Assembly (NCBI GenBank): GCA_964520905.1
Contig: CAZFQL010000003.1
Location: forward strand, 62,001 to 126,000
Direction: 5' to 3'
Origin: JAGVIE01 sp964520905
GTDB lineage: Bacteria > Bacteroidota > Ignavibacteria > UBA10030 > SZUA-254
Length of the DNA stretch: 64,000 nucleotides
Within the stretch, counting starts at the first letter, position 1. Each line of letters begins with the position of its first letter. The notes under the pieces were generated by a model that worked only from the letters and a program-made list of their open reading frames with translations, did not search any database and had not been told where the DNA came from. Made by a program: the position numbers and the translations under genes. Below, in pieces: positions 8,855 to 18,374 of this stretch.

Positions 8855-9838
8855 TCACCGTTTCGTTTTTCTATCCAATATAACTGCCAATAAAATTACA
8901 AGACCGATTGCAACTTGCTGCCAGTACGCGGAGACATTAAGCAGCACAAGGCCGTTTCTTAAAATTCCCATCAGCAGTGAACCTACAATTACACCGAGAA
9001 TTGTACCCCGACCACCGCTTAGACTTACTCCGCCAATCACTGCAGCCGCAATAACATCAAGTTCATAACCGAGACCGGATGTCGATTGACCGACACCAAA
9101 CCGTGCAGTGAATAAAACTCCGGCGATCCCTGCCGCAAACCCGCACAAAGTATAAACTAAAATTTTCATTCTTCCAACATTCACACCGCTGAAGTATGAC
9201 GCTTCTTCATTCCCGCCGATGGCATAAATATATCTTCCCCATTTTGTTGATTTGAGGAAGTACCCGACAATGATAGCAAAGATCACCATTACTATTATCG
9301 GGATCGGAATGTTCAATATTGTTCCTTGTCCAAGAGCTATAAATTCCGGCGGAAGATTTCTGATAGTCTCACCGCCAGTGAGAGCGAACGCTAAGCCGCG
9401 GGCGATACTCATCATCCCAAGCGTTGCAATGAACGGCGGTAGTTTTGCTTTGGTAATCAGTAATCCATTGGCTAAACCGCAGAGTATTCCAACAATCAAA
9501 CCGATGAAAACCGATGAGGTTATATCAAACCCGCTGTTCATTAACACGGCTGTAACAACACCCGAAAGTCCCAAGATAGAACCGACTGACAAATCGATAC
9601 CGGCTGTGATGATAACAAGCGATTGTCCGACCGCCATGATGGCGATGAACGACAACGCCCTTATGACTTGTGAGATATTAGACCAGTTAAGGAATGTTGA
9701 CTCGAAGAAGTTGACGCCGCCAAATGACGAGGTGAGAATTGTAAGAATCACAACCTCAACGATAAGCGCGAGCCAGATGCCGAGATGTTTGGATTTCAAG
9801 AGCTTAAATTCGTTAATTCGATAACTTTTGAGTTGCAT
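8855..9838 (-). CDS. RbsC-type sugar ABC transporter permease (copy 2)
   Basis: It has about 327 residues with the RbsC-family motif IITAGIDLSVGSILGLSG, the coupling segment IGGNEEASYFSGVNVGRM and a terminal GGRGTILGVIVGSLLMG. It is the first gene of the operon read toward the left edge. The ATG at 9838 (MQLKSYRIN) is chosen because the cytoplasmic leader then has a normal length; an ATG ten codons upstream is also open, and neither has a strong ribosome site. It is clearly a paralogue of the permease at 2939-3901 but shares mainly the family-wide motifs, so the duplication is old or the two came from different systems. No dedicated ATPase lies next to it. Confidence 0.92.
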   Translation of the reverse strand: MQLKSYRINEFKLLKSKHLGIWLALIVEVVILTILTSSFGGVNFFESTFLNWSNISQVIRALSFIAIMAVGQSLVIITAGIDLSVGSILGLSGVVTAVLMNSGFDITSSVFIGLIVGILCGLANGLLITKAKLPPFIATLGMMSIARGLAFALTGGETIRNLPPEFIALGQGTILNIPIPIIVMVIFAIIVGYFLKSTKWGRYIYAIGGNEEASYFSGVNVGRMKILVYTLCGFAAGIAGVLFTARFGVGQSTSGLGYELDVIAAAVIGGVSLSGGRGTILGVIVGSLLMGILRNGLVLLNVSAYWQQVAIGLVILLAVILDRKTKR

Positions 9839-9909
9839 TATCTTACAAATAAAAGAGGGAAAAATCAATTGTTTGACTTTTCAAAATATATTCTTATTTT
9901 TTCAGAGGT

Positions 9910-9929
9910 TTGAGTACTATACTACTCAA
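9910..9929. promoter_or_regulatory. Candidate operator palindrome upstream of the sugar operon
   Basis: TTGAGTA (9910-9916) and TACTCAA (9923-9929) form a perfect 7-base inverted repeat with a six-base spacer, about 70 bases upstream of the first gene of the operon (start 9838). Its size fits a dimeric repressor or activator site. No regulator gene is visible nearby and the site is seen only once, so this is a suggestion. Confidence 0.3.
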
Positions 9930-10071
9930 CGAATACGAAAAACCTACCATGCAGCATTACCAAATCTTGCTCTTAAGCTGGATGGGTATTCGATTTTTAT
10001 GACCTCATCCTATATACAATTCTACTCATTCCAATCGGTCATAAGCTGCAATTGATTTAAAATATCCGTCA

Positions 10072-10422
10072 ATGATTTACGCTTTCATGTTTCTGGTAGG
10101 ATTTGGAACGGGAATGTTCGGCGGGTACGGTCCGCTCTTTTTAGAATTATTTCCGATAGTAATCATAAGCACGGCAATGAGTTCTGCATTCAATCTTGCT
10201 ATAGGAATTCAATTCTTCACGCCGGTTATCATTGCAGTAATCGCTGAGACGTATGGACTTGCCGGAGGGATTTCGCTTGCAGATCTCTTTGCTTTACTAA
10301 CAGGTGCCTGGATATGGACATTCCAGGGAAACAAAAGGGAAAAAATTAGACGTTCTGGAGTTGTACTAAAATTTCAATACACTCGAATTGGTAATATGAC
10401 GACTGGAGTTCCCTGCTGGTAA
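10072..10422 (+). pseudogene. C-terminal remnant of an MFS sugar-type transporter
   Basis: The 116-codon frame reads like the last three helices of a major facilitator transporter: YAFMFLVGFGTGMFGGYGPL, then LFPIVIISTAMSSAFNLAIG, then FALLTGAWIWTF. A whole MFS protein would have about 400 residues, and the frame is closed by a stop ten codons upstream of the ATG, so the N-terminal three quarters are gone. Arginines normally conserved in the loop between these helices (as in LFPTxxRSTAM...NLxRG) are replaced by Ile, which fits decay without selection. The 3' end overlaps the convergent transporter gene at 10374 by 49 bases. I treat it as non-functional. Confidence 0.7.
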
Positions 10423-12380
10423 AACTTCCGCTGGATTGCAAATACAGTATAATTGTGAAGCCAGCGCGCGAAGAAAGATTCTTTTCCAAATACAAGTTGT
10501 CCGCCGAAAAAGATCGCTTGCGGATATTTCTTAAGAATTTTTTCAGAGAGCTGAGAGACTTCATCTACAACATCGATGCCCGCTGACGTGAAACCCTCGG
10601 CATAATATCCGTTTTTCTTCATGTAACTTATATAGCGGTCAACATCCGCTTTAACTGCCGCTTGCAGTCGATCGACTTCCGTTACGCCTTTGTAATTACC
10701 TGCGTCAAAAATTCCGACTTCAACGAAAATATAATTCTTGTACATGTCTCCAAACAATCTGATCACGCTGAACAACGTATGCAAACCCAATCCGTTAAAA
10801 CCATTCACCATTATGACGGCTGTTTTGGATTTAGGATTGTATGCTGCTTCCGGTTTGGGATTCTTGATATCTTCAGGGGTAATCGGATTGTCAACCGATT
10901 CTACAACATTGACAAGAGAGTTCAATCGTCCAAGAAGTTTTTGTGTTTGAGTATAATGACGCCGTATAAGTAAAACAATTCCAGCAAGTCCGCCGGTTAC
11001 TAATAGCGTAACCCATCCGCCCTCGAAAAATTTAAGAACAACAATTGAAACGAGAACAAAAGATGTCAATATCAGTCCAATACCGTTAATGATGATTTTT
11101 TTCTTCCAGTACTTCTGCTGCCTGCGAGAAATCCACCAATGCCGTACCATTCCTAACTGTGAAAGTACGAAATCAATAAACACATTTATACTGTAAAGAA
11201 CTACCAGAAAACGCACGGAACCTTGCGTCGAAATCATTAATATAAAAGCAGCAACGCCCATAATCAGAATACCATTTTGTGTAACAAGGCGGTCGCTAAG
11301 TGTTGCAAACCTCGTTGGCATCCAGCGGTCCAGCGCCATATTTGATAAGACGCGGGGACCATCGATAAAACCTGTCTGTGCCGCAATAGTAAGCAGTGCC
11401 GCCTCGGAAATCAGTGTAATCAATACTATATAATATCCCCAATCGCTGCCCCAACCCGCTGTGATACTTTGAAAGAGAATGGCATTTAGTGTTTTACCCG
11501 GTTGCGGCGTCACACCATAAAGCAGGTAAGAGAACATTAATCCCATAACTAAGAGCGCAAGTGAAATTGCCATGTACCGCATTGTCCGTTTCGCCGTTTC
11601 AACCCTTGGTTCTCGTAAGATGGGAAGACCGTTACATACAGCTTCGATCCCCGTGAAAGTTCCTGCGCCCATACTATATGCGCGGAGGATAAGCAAAATA
11701 ACGCCGATCATTCCTAATTCTGAAACCGAATTCTGAAGATCTATTTTTGTTGTCTCGATTACAACCGGGAGATCAAATAAATGCGACCCAAGAGCATAAC
11801 CGATAAGAAGAACGTGAGTTAAAACGAAAATGATAAAAATCGGGACAAGGGGTAGAACAGATTCTTTAATGCCACGAAGATTTAATATGATGAGAAGAAG
11901 CAGGACAAAAACGGCAAACTCAAGTCTGAAGTGATACCATCCCGACGGAAGAAAACTAAATAAAGCATCCGCGCCACTGGCAACTGATAGTGTAATTGTA
12001 AGTACATAATCGATAAGAAGCGCACAGCCGGATATCATTCCAACTTTAGGCGACAACAGTTTACTTGCTACTAAGTAACCGCCGCCGCCAGTTGGGAACA
12101 GTTGTATGATCTGATAGTAACTTGTACTAACAATAAATATTGTGAAAGCGCTTCCAAGCGCAACAAACAAACTTAAGGTAGGATGTCCTTGAAGTACGCG
12201 GAATGCTTCTTCGGGTCCATAACTCGATGACGACATACCGTCGGCGCCGAGTGCAACCCATGCAAAGAATGCAATTAAAGATATTTTGTGAAAGAGCGTT
12301 TTATCTTTAGGATTGCGGGAAGAGCCGATAAAAAGCTTCCTCAGCTTCTTCCCAAAACTTAATTCTTCATTTTCGTCCAT
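10374..12380 (-). CDS. APC-superfamily transporter, KimA-like, with cytoplasmic C-terminal domain
   Basis: It is a 668-residue integral membrane protein with about twelve hydrophobic segments, then roughly 180 hydrophilic residues. The start matches the KimA/YdaO-like branch of the APC superfamily: ADGMSSSSYGPEEAF in the first helix, FPTGGGGYLVASKLL, LLIDYVLTITLSVASGADAL and LNLRGIKESV. KimA of Bacillus subtilis is a proton-coupled potassium importer with the same plan, so potassium uptake is possible; amino-acid transport is the alternative. The C-terminal part (KTAVIMVNGFNGLGLHTLFS onward) resembles the regulatory tail of these transporters. I chose ATG 12380 over the TTG three codons upstream. 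It stands alone, convergent to the MFS remnant. Confidence 0.8.
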   Translation of the reverse strand: MDENEELSFGKKLRKLFIGSSRNPKDKTLFHKISLIAFFAWVALGADGMSSSSYGPEEAFRVLQGHPTLSLFVALGSAFTIFIVSTSYYQIIQLFPTGGGGYLVASKLLSPKVGMISGCALLIDYVLTITLSVASGADALFSFLPSGWYHFRLEFAVFVLLLLIILNLRGIKESVLPLVPIFIIFVLTHVLLIGYALGSHLFDLPVVIETTKIDLQNSVSELGMIGVILLILRAYSMGAGTFTGIEAVCNGLPILREPRVETAKRTMRYMAISLALLVMGLMFSYLLYGVTPQPGKTLNAILFQSITAGWGSDWGYYIVLITLISEAALLTIAAQTGFIDGPRVLSNMALDRWMPTRFATLSDRLVTQNGILIMGVAAFILMISTQGSVRFLVVLYSINVFIDFVLSQLGMVRHWWISRRQQKYWKKKIIINGIGLILTSFVLVSIVVLKFFEGGWVTLLVTGGLAGIVLLIRRHYTQTQKLLGRLNSLVNVVESVDNPITPEDIKNPKPEAAYNPKSKTAVIMVNGFNGLGLHTLFSVIRLFGDMYKNYIFVEVGIFDAGNYKGVTEVDRLQAAVKADVDRYISYMKKNGYYAEGFTSAGIDVVDEVSQLSEKILKKYPQAIFFGGQLVFGKESFFARWLHNYTVFAIQRKFYQQGTPVVILPIRVY

Positions 12381-12555
12381 AATAATCAAAATACCTAAAT
12401 AAAAACCGATGCAAATATCTATAAAAAAGAGTTTAGAAGCAATTCCAAGAAATGATGATCACACAATAAGAAGAGCTTGATGAAAAAAGCGCACCGGTTC
12501 CAATTTATCGGCGTTAGCGTTGCCAAACGAACATATCTTTTTATTCATGGATTTT

Positions 12556-14415
12556 TTACTTAGTCAGCAGCATTTTTTTAACGGCGGAAAAGTCTCCGGC
12601 ATTCAGGCGATAGAAATAAACGCCGCTCGCAAGCTGACTTGCATTCCAACTGACAATTTTTCTACCTGCTTCCTGAACAGCATCAACCAGCGTAACAACC
12701 TCCTGACCAAGTATGTTATAAATTTTTAGAATTACTTTTGATTGAGAAGGTAAGTCGTAGCGTATTATCGTAACCGGATTGAACGGGTTCGGATAATTCT
12801 GATAAAGTTCAAATGCCTTTGCAAATCCGTCCGTACGCAATGCAACTGCCGTCGGGTCGCCGATCATCGGTAATTCAATATAGGAGTGGTGAGATGCATC
12901 GGCAATAATTGTTGCACTTGCCTGTGCAAACATTGGTACCACGAACGGAAACTCTCCGAGAAGCTGGCGATTTGTTTTATCGATATTGGTCAGTTCTACC
13001 CGTATCCTGCTACCGCGAGAAAATTTATGAGCATGTTCGATCCCTTCTATTTCTATCCATCCGCTTGTTCCCGGTATCCAATGCCTTGCAATAAAATTAA
13101 TCCGGTTGATGAAATATTTTCTGCCCGTGTTATCTATTTCGTACACTTGGGCATGCAACGGAAAATTTTCGTAGTTTGATTTCACGAAAACTTTCATTTT
13201 GGGTGCGCCCACCCAAAGGACTTCATCCCACAAAACAGGTGAAGTAAAAGCAATTGTCTGCTTCGGCAAAAGAATATCAAATCGGCTTCCCTTGAACCCC
13301 TCGATGTAAGCCGTGTCGAATGTATATCCGGGATTGAGATAATTATTTGAGAGCGTGAACGAATCGCTATGTATGGGAGGTGAAAATAACAACATCGAAT
13401 CTCTCGACAGATAAAATTTCCGGAACTCAACACCCGCGGGGGGCCATATTTGTTCACCCACATGTGTCCAATTGTAATAACCCATTGTATCCATATGCAA
13501 ACTGCTATAGGCATATGTATATTCAGGTTCGTCGAGAATGCCCGTTGAATCTTGTTTTAGAAAATCTCTAAACCACCGAAATATTTGATCGGATTGAAAC
13601 CATCGTTCAGACGCTGATTCATCTGACCAATGCCCGCCTGTTCCTAAGTACACCTTCTTGGTTGCAGTTTGATTTTGTAGAAACTCTATACCATCCGCCG
13701 CTGTGAAATAATGATCCTGCCATTTTAGTAATGTCATCATCGGTATGGACGACTGTTGCAAGGAACTCGTTTCAACATCGCGCTCTCGTGGAAATTTCGA
13801 TATTAAATTATCGTATGAATCAGTGCGAACTAATTCCCAAAGACTGTCACGGTCGTTATAATATCGAACCGAGTTTGTTCTTAATAAGTTGAGCAATGTT
13901 CTACGAACACATCCGTTTGAAAGCATATCCGATGCCCAGTGAGGAACGATAACATCGGCAACAATTGCCTTAAGTGGAATTTGATCGGCGGCAGCCCATA
14001 AACCGTGCAATCCCCCTTGAGATGCGCCAATGATGCCGATATTATTTGTGTCAATATTCGGTAGTCTTTTTAAATATTGAAAAACATACTGCAGATCAGC
14101 GCGCTCATCAATGGACATTATCGTAGACAAACCGGAGGATTGACCATGCCCTCTTACGGAATATGCAAGTGTGACAAAACCATGGGAGGCATATGTAGAA
14201 CAAAATGGAATCCGCGATTCTTTTGTTGAACCAAATCCATGCACCGTTAAGATTACCGGATACCCTTCCGGGGGTGGTGATTCGGAGGGATAGTAATAAA
14301 CTGCATCGACGCTATCATTGTGCGTAACACTGATGAACGTATCAAATCGCGTTTGTGACAACAATGGACAGACTATCATCAATAAGATTCCCGTAGATAG
14401 TATCCTCTTCGTCAT
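12556..14415 (-). CDS. Secreted alpha/beta-hydrolase (CocE/dienelactone type) with T9SS sorting domain
   Basis: It has 619 residues. After a signal peptide (MTKRILSTGILLMIVCPLLSQ) comes an alpha/beta-hydrolase core: ILTVHGFGSTKES as the oxyanion strand and a nucleophile elbow GIIGASQGGLHG with GxSxGG as in X-Pro dipeptidyl-peptidase/CocE-type enzymes. A beta-rich domain follows with WIPGTSGWIEIEGI and RGSRIRVELTN, as in the jelly-roll domain of that family. The last 80 residues are a type A T9SS sorting domain (NYPNPFNPVTIIRY...SGVYFYRLNAG...KKMLLTK). It should be exported to the cell surface or medium and cut ester or amide bonds; the substrate is unknown. The start at 14415 was chosen for the signal peptide. 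It follows the CotH-type gene by 68 bases, likely in the same transcript. Confidence 0.85.
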   Translation of the reverse strand: MTKRILSTGILLMIVCPLLSQTRFDTFISVTHNDSVDAVYYYPSESPPPEGYPVILTVHGFGSTKESRIPFCSTYASHGFVTLAYSVRGHGQSSGLSTIMSIDERADLQYVFQYLKRLPNIDTNNIGIIGASQGGLHGLWAAADQIPLKAIVADVIVPHWASDMLSNGCVRRTLLNLLRTNSVRYYNDRDSLWELVRTDSYDNLISKFPRERDVETSSLQQSSIPMMTLLKWQDHYFTAADGIEFLQNQTATKKVYLGTGGHWSDESASERWFQSDQIFRWFRDFLKQDSTGILDEPEYTYAYSSLHMDTMGYYNWTHVGEQIWPPAGVEFRKFYLSRDSMLLFSPPIHSDSFTLSNNYLNPGYTFDTAYIEGFKGSRFDILLPKQTIAFTSPVLWDEVLWVGAPKMKVFVKSNYENFPLHAQVYEIDNTGRKYFINRINFIARHWIPGTSGWIEIEGIEHAHKFSRGSRIRVELTNIDKTNRQLLGEFPFVVPMFAQASATIIADASHHSYIELPMIGDPTAVALRTDGFAKAFELYQNYPNPFNPVTIIRYDLPSQSKVILKIYNILGQEVVTLVDAVQEAGRKIVSWNASQLASGVYFYRLNAGDFSAVKKMLLTK

Positions 14416-14483
14416 GCGCGATATTAATGAACGATAATTTTCCCGATGTTCAAGCACGTCGATCTTTTTCACTATAGTAGCTT

Positions 14484-17264
14484 TTATCTGATGAGCAGCA
14501 TTTTTTTCACGCTCGTAGATATACCTGCGCTTAAACGATAAAAATATACGCCGCCAGCGAGGCGACTTGCATTCCAACTTACACTTTTTGCTCCTGCTTC
14601 TTGAACCGCGTCAACCAGAGTTTCGACTTCCTGCCCAAGTATGTTGTAAATCTTCAGGGTCACTTTTGTCTGAGAAGGTAAATCATAACGGATGATTGTG
14701 ACCGGGTTGAACGGATTGGGATAATTTTGATAAAGGTTGAATTCGTTCGGCAGCGCTGAAAAATTATTTTTCACTTGTGTTACTGTCCCTGTCGATGCTG
14801 TCACAAGAACTGTCCCGCCGTTTCCGACTGCATATCCATGTGAACTATCGGTAAACGCGAGTGCATATAAATCGTGTGAGTCGGCTGTGTACTGAGAATA
14901 CCAGTCACTGCCGTTATTAATTGTATAGAAAATTTTTCCGCCATCGCCAGCAACATACATTTCACCACTGTTGAGAAATGATATGTCGCGTAATGTCGCC
15001 GATGTCCCTACACTGCAATCAATAATTTCTCCATACATAGACACACAAATAACTGTTCCATTCTCACCTACAATCCAGTGGGAAATTCCATCAGATTTGA
15101 CTCGAGTAATTCTCTTATTTAATCCACCCGAACTCATAATCCATGTTTGCCCTTCATCGTTTGAATAAGCATAATTTCCATCTTCAAAATATACATTCAA
15201 CAAATTTTGACCTTTTCTTACGATTCCAATTATATTTTTCAGACTATCTATTGTGGAAAATAACCAAGTCGAACCGCCATCGGTTGTCTGCATCAACAGT
15301 GAACTATCTCCATACAGCCAACCTTTTTGAGCTGTTTCGAAAATAATTCCGCGTATATTTTCCGTTTGCATAAGTAGAAATCGCGACCAGCTCTTACCGG
15401 TATCACCGCTGTGAAATAAGAATCCATTCTCTCCACCGATAAAGATATTATTTACGGATGAGATACCAATGGTGGTTAAGGGAAGCGCCATCCCGGTATA
15501 ACTTTCCAACCATGTTGATCCGCCGTCGGTAGTTCTTAAGATTGTTCCATGATCACCAACAATAAATCCATTCAAGCTATCGGCAAATTGAATATCAAAC
15601 CAACGCTGCCAATAATTCGACGGCTGGCGGAACCACTTCTGTGTATATGTTTCAGACATCATTAGCGCGAAATGTTTCCCTGCACCGCAATGGCTTTCAT
15701 TGATCGAATCTACCGTTACAAAGTTTGCAAAGTAATTAACCTTTGACGATAAACTATTCCAGTTACTTCCATCATAAGCATAACACCGAAGGAGCCGTTC
15801 ATCCTGCACGCCAGCCCCGACTTCACGATCGAGTGATGAAACATCGCTGTACATCCATTGAAGTTTTGCAGTGAGCTGCGCTGTCGATGGATACGGAATA
15901 ATTTCGACCCATCGTTTAACGAATTTTTCATCAGTTGGGTTTACAACGCCCGGCGGAGTTGATTCGGGATGAACCTGAACACGAATACTGTCTAATCCCT
16001 GAAATTCCGTGAACCACAATGTTGCAATCTGTCTGCCATCGTACGCGACAAAATGATACGGCACGCCTGTTTGAGAAACCGGAAGTGTTACTCTATTATA
16101 TTCTCCGCTCAGAGGATTGATGAATGTTTTCTTTAAATAATTTCGTCGGGCAGTTACATAATATTTCAAAGCATCCACATGATCGTAGAAATCTTGCGTC
16201 GTTCCCCATTTCTGCAAATCAAGTGCGGCATCATTCTCAACCAGCGCAGTCAAACTATCAATGCGCGGATAAAGATGTTCTTCGTTAAAAATTGTGTTGA
16301 GTGCAGAATCAACATGCAGACGCAATTCTTCCCATAAAGATGGAGTTGTCATCCAACGGTCTTTGAGAACATTTGAAGGACCGGACAGCGGCGGAAAAGT
16401 GTACGCAAAACCATCGTTAAGCAGAGAAGCCGGATATGGAATAGCGAGATCGCCGCTTCTTCCAAAAGAAAGATCGTAGTCCCACGGAATGATTGTCCAC
16501 TGCTGATTTACTTTTGACGTATCACGATACAGCAGGTAATTCTTATTATAACTATCGCCCATCATCGTTAGTATGTTGCCGGCGAACCAGTTGAGCACGC
16601 TGCTGACATCGAAATATTTGTAAACCGTATCCCTGAACGATCCATCCGGCGCAGAGTTGATCGCCGATATCAATTGTGCGAGGTCGGAATAATCTGTTGC
16701 ACTGCCGATTTCTTTATCGTAGTAAATTTTCAAAATACTATCGGGCTGCACTATTAGATCGGCGCTGATGTAAGTATCGTTAGCTTCGTACATGGGAGCT
16801 ACAATGCGTCCGTGGTTCGGAAGAAAATATTTATCAACTTTCTCAATGAAAAGATACAAACCCTCTTTACCATTCAATGAAAAATGAGCATGATGGGCGC
16901 GGGGCGCAAGTTGATGAAGCTCGTTGTACATTTCCCATGCAATCTTTTCCCGTAAAAAAGATTTATCGGTATACATCGCGTTGAAATTGATACTTTGCAT
17001 ATTCTGATATAGATGCGATTTGTTAAATTTCACCCGATAAGATTTCTTCGGATAGTAACGCGTGGAGTGTCCCTTAAATCGTATTTGCGCATCATTCCAG
17101 AAATTTCCTTGATGCTCGAATGATGCGGGTATGAGCGAATCACTAAATATATCGCGTGTAAAGAGAAGCTGATAATCGGATGGCTGCATACTGACAGTAT
17201 ATCGGGGCAATTGAGCATATGCGCTTACAGTCAGCATGAATATAAAAATCGTAAACAAGCGCAT
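14484..17264 (-). CDS. Secreted CotH-kinase-like protein with BNR/Ycf48-type propeller and T9SS sorting domain
   Basis: It has 926 residues; the start at 17264 follows a strong AAAGGAAC site and begins a signal peptide (MRLFTIFIFMLTVSAYA). Residues about 40-400 match the CotH kinase fold: RFKGHSTRYYPKKSYRVKF, GLYLFIEKVD, and a WTIIPWDYDLSFGR segment typical of the catalytic Asp region. After a linker domain there are repeated FVGDHGTILRTTDGGSTWLES-like units (GxxGxxxxTxDxGxxW), as in Ycf48/BNR-type beta-propellers. The end is a sorting domain nearly the same as that of the neighbouring hydrolase. CotH proteins in spore-formers are protein kinases; the role of secreted bacterial relatives is unclear. 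It should be T9SS cargo at the cell surface. Confidence 0.85.
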   Translation of the reverse strand: MRLFTIFIFMLTVSAYAQLPRYTVSMQPSDYQLLFTRDIFSDSLIPASFEHQGNFWNDAQIRFKGHSTRYYPKKSYRVKFNKSHLYQNMQSINFNAMYTDKSFLREKIAWEMYNELHQLAPRAHHAHFSLNGKEGLYLFIEKVDKYFLPNHGRIVAPMYEANDTYISADLIVQPDSILKIYYDKEIGSATDYSDLAQLISAINSAPDGSFRDTVYKYFDVSSVLNWFAGNILTMMGDSYNKNYLLYRDTSKVNQQWTIIPWDYDLSFGRSGDLAIPYPASLLNDGFAYTFPPLSGPSNVLKDRWMTTPSLWEELRLHVDSALNTIFNEEHLYPRIDSLTALVENDAALDLQKWGTTQDFYDHVDALKYYVTARRNYLKKTFINPLSGEYNRVTLPVSQTGVPYHFVAYDGRQIATLWFTEFQGLDSIRVQVHPESTPPGVVNPTDEKFVKRWVEIIPYPSTAQLTAKLQWMYSDVSSLDREVGAGVQDERLLRCYAYDGSNWNSLSSKVNYFANFVTVDSINESHCGAGKHFALMMSETYTQKWFRQPSNYWQRWFDIQFADSLNGFIVGDHGTILRTTDGGSTWLESYTGMALPLTTIGISSVNNIFIGGENGFLFHSGDTGKSWSRFLLMQTENIRGIIFETAQKGWLYGDSSLLMQTTDGGSTWLFSTIDSLKNIIGIVRKGQNLLNVYFEDGNYAYSNDEGQTWIMSSGGLNKRITRVKSDGISHWIVGENGTVICVSMYGEIIDCSVGTSATLRDISFLNSGEMYVAGDGGKIFYTINNGSDWYSQYTADSHDLYALAFTDSSHGYAVGNGGTVLVTASTGTVTQVKNNFSALPNEFNLYQNYPNPFNPVTIIRYDLPSQTKVTLKIYNILGQEVETLVDAVQEAGAKSVSWNASRLAGGVYFYRLSAGISTSVKKMLLIR

Positions 17265-17429
17265 TGAATGTTCCTTTCCGCTAATATTCCTGATAATTTT
17301 TTTATACGGTCGTAATATACCGATTGAGTTGCCGATATTCAAACATCTATATCACAAATATCACTTTTCCTAATTTGGCGGAGATTCTTTATATTTAATG
17401 AGAATTTCAAACTTATAAGAGAACGGCTT

Positions 17430-17915
17430 ATGCAAGAGACCTCAGTAACAGCAATCCAGGCAATTCAGGCGATCCTCGCACCAGCCCTCGGTATTTCTGC
17501 CGTCGGCTTGCTACTATTAAGCCTAAGCAACCGTTATTCTACCATAATTAACCGGATCAGATTGTTGAACGACGAGAGGCGAAAATTCTCACGACAGCTT
17601 GGTGAGAAAGGTGATTTGGCATATCCCGACAATATTCGTTTCATGAGTATTACAAAACAAAGGCAGGAACTCTTGCTTCGCAGCAGGTATGTACGGAATG
17701 CGATTCTTTCAATGCTTTCAGCAGTTGGACTTTTTGTGCTCAGCTCGGTTACGATCGCATTCAATTTATTTATGAGTAATGATCTTTTTCGTGCGATTCC
17801 ATTAATAATTTTTATTATCGGAATGATCAGTGTGTTTATTGGTATCGTGTTTTACGGAATGGAGGTACTCCGCTCGTTCAAGATTATTCTTCTGGAAGTA
17901 AAAGGGGAAGATTAA
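17430..17915 (+). CDS. DUF2721-family membrane protein
   Basis: It has 161 residues and three hydrophobic segments: an N-terminal one (IQAILAPALGISAVGLLLLSLSNRY) and two near the C-terminus (NAILSMLSAVGLFVLSSVTIAF and IPLIIFIIGMISVFIGIVFYG). Between the first and second lies a charged stretch, RIRLLNDERRKFSRQL, typical of DUF2721. The ATG at 17430 follows an AGAGAAC site. The gene is divergent from the CotH-type gene, with the two promoters presumably in 17265-17429. The family's function is not known. Confidence 0.85.
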   Translation: MQETSVTAIQAIQAILAPALGISAVGLLLLSLSNRYSTIINRIRLLNDERRKFSRQLGEKGDLAYPDNIRFMSITKQRQELLLRSRYVRNAILSMLSAVGLFVLSSVTIAFNLFMSNDLFRAIPLIIFIIGMISVFIGIVFYGMEVLRSFKIILLEVKGED

Positions 17916-18374
17916 GAACGATTGCGGTACTGATCGATGAGCTAAAGCGTAGCATTGAAGAGAACAAGTGGAAATCTAATTAACGTTCAGGTAGAAACTT
18001 GAATAACCTGTTGGATTGATGGTAGTTTCATTATGTACCTTAGTTATTACATGGATGCATTGTTTATCTGATCAGTATTCTAATTAAGGCAAGGGCAGAT
18101 GCTGTGCTCATCGGGAGCGCATCCTTAATGTAGATTCAATAAAAAGATGTATCAATGATGCAATAATTCAATTAAACTCACAACTCAAAATATTCCCAGT
18201 CATACTTCACACTTTTCTTTAGCTTTTCGAACCGCGCCCGTGCGATGCGTGGTGAAGCCGCCCGCCGTGGATTCATGAGAATTCAATAAAATAATTTATT
18301 GATATCTTTTAAAGATCGGCAACTGTTGCATACCCCTTCTTCGTAAGGAACTCCTCAGTTTTCTTCATCAACAA
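17916..18374. other. Gene-poor stretch with apparent remnants
   Basis: No complete gene is visible here. On the plus strand a frame ending at 17983 reads VLIDELKRSIEENKWKSN and looks like the tail of a lost protein. On the minus strand two more short tails follow, listed separately at 18178-18276 and 18309-18389. I saw no tRNA and no repeat. The stretch looks like a spot where genes were inserted and lost, which fits the unusual gene pair that follows. Confidence 0.5.
18178..18276 (-). pseudogene. Short C-terminal gene remnant or tiny ORF
   Basis: A 32-codon frame (MNPRRAASPRIARARFEKL...WEYFEL) is richer in G and C and in Arg than its surroundings, and reads like the end of a real protein. 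A stop lies four codons upstream of its ATG, so the rest is missing. I cannot name the family. It may also be chance. Confidence 0.3.

Noticed and set aside
8631..8858. A 75-codon minus-strand frame
   Set aside because: Its protein is the usual accidental translation of the hairpin repeat (HSEGAQRPKNL, FVQNDN), not a gene.
9252..9824. Plus-strand frame of 190 codons opposite permease 2
   Set aside because: It is composed of antisense codons of a conserved permease and has no motif of its own; the same holds for 3378-3962.
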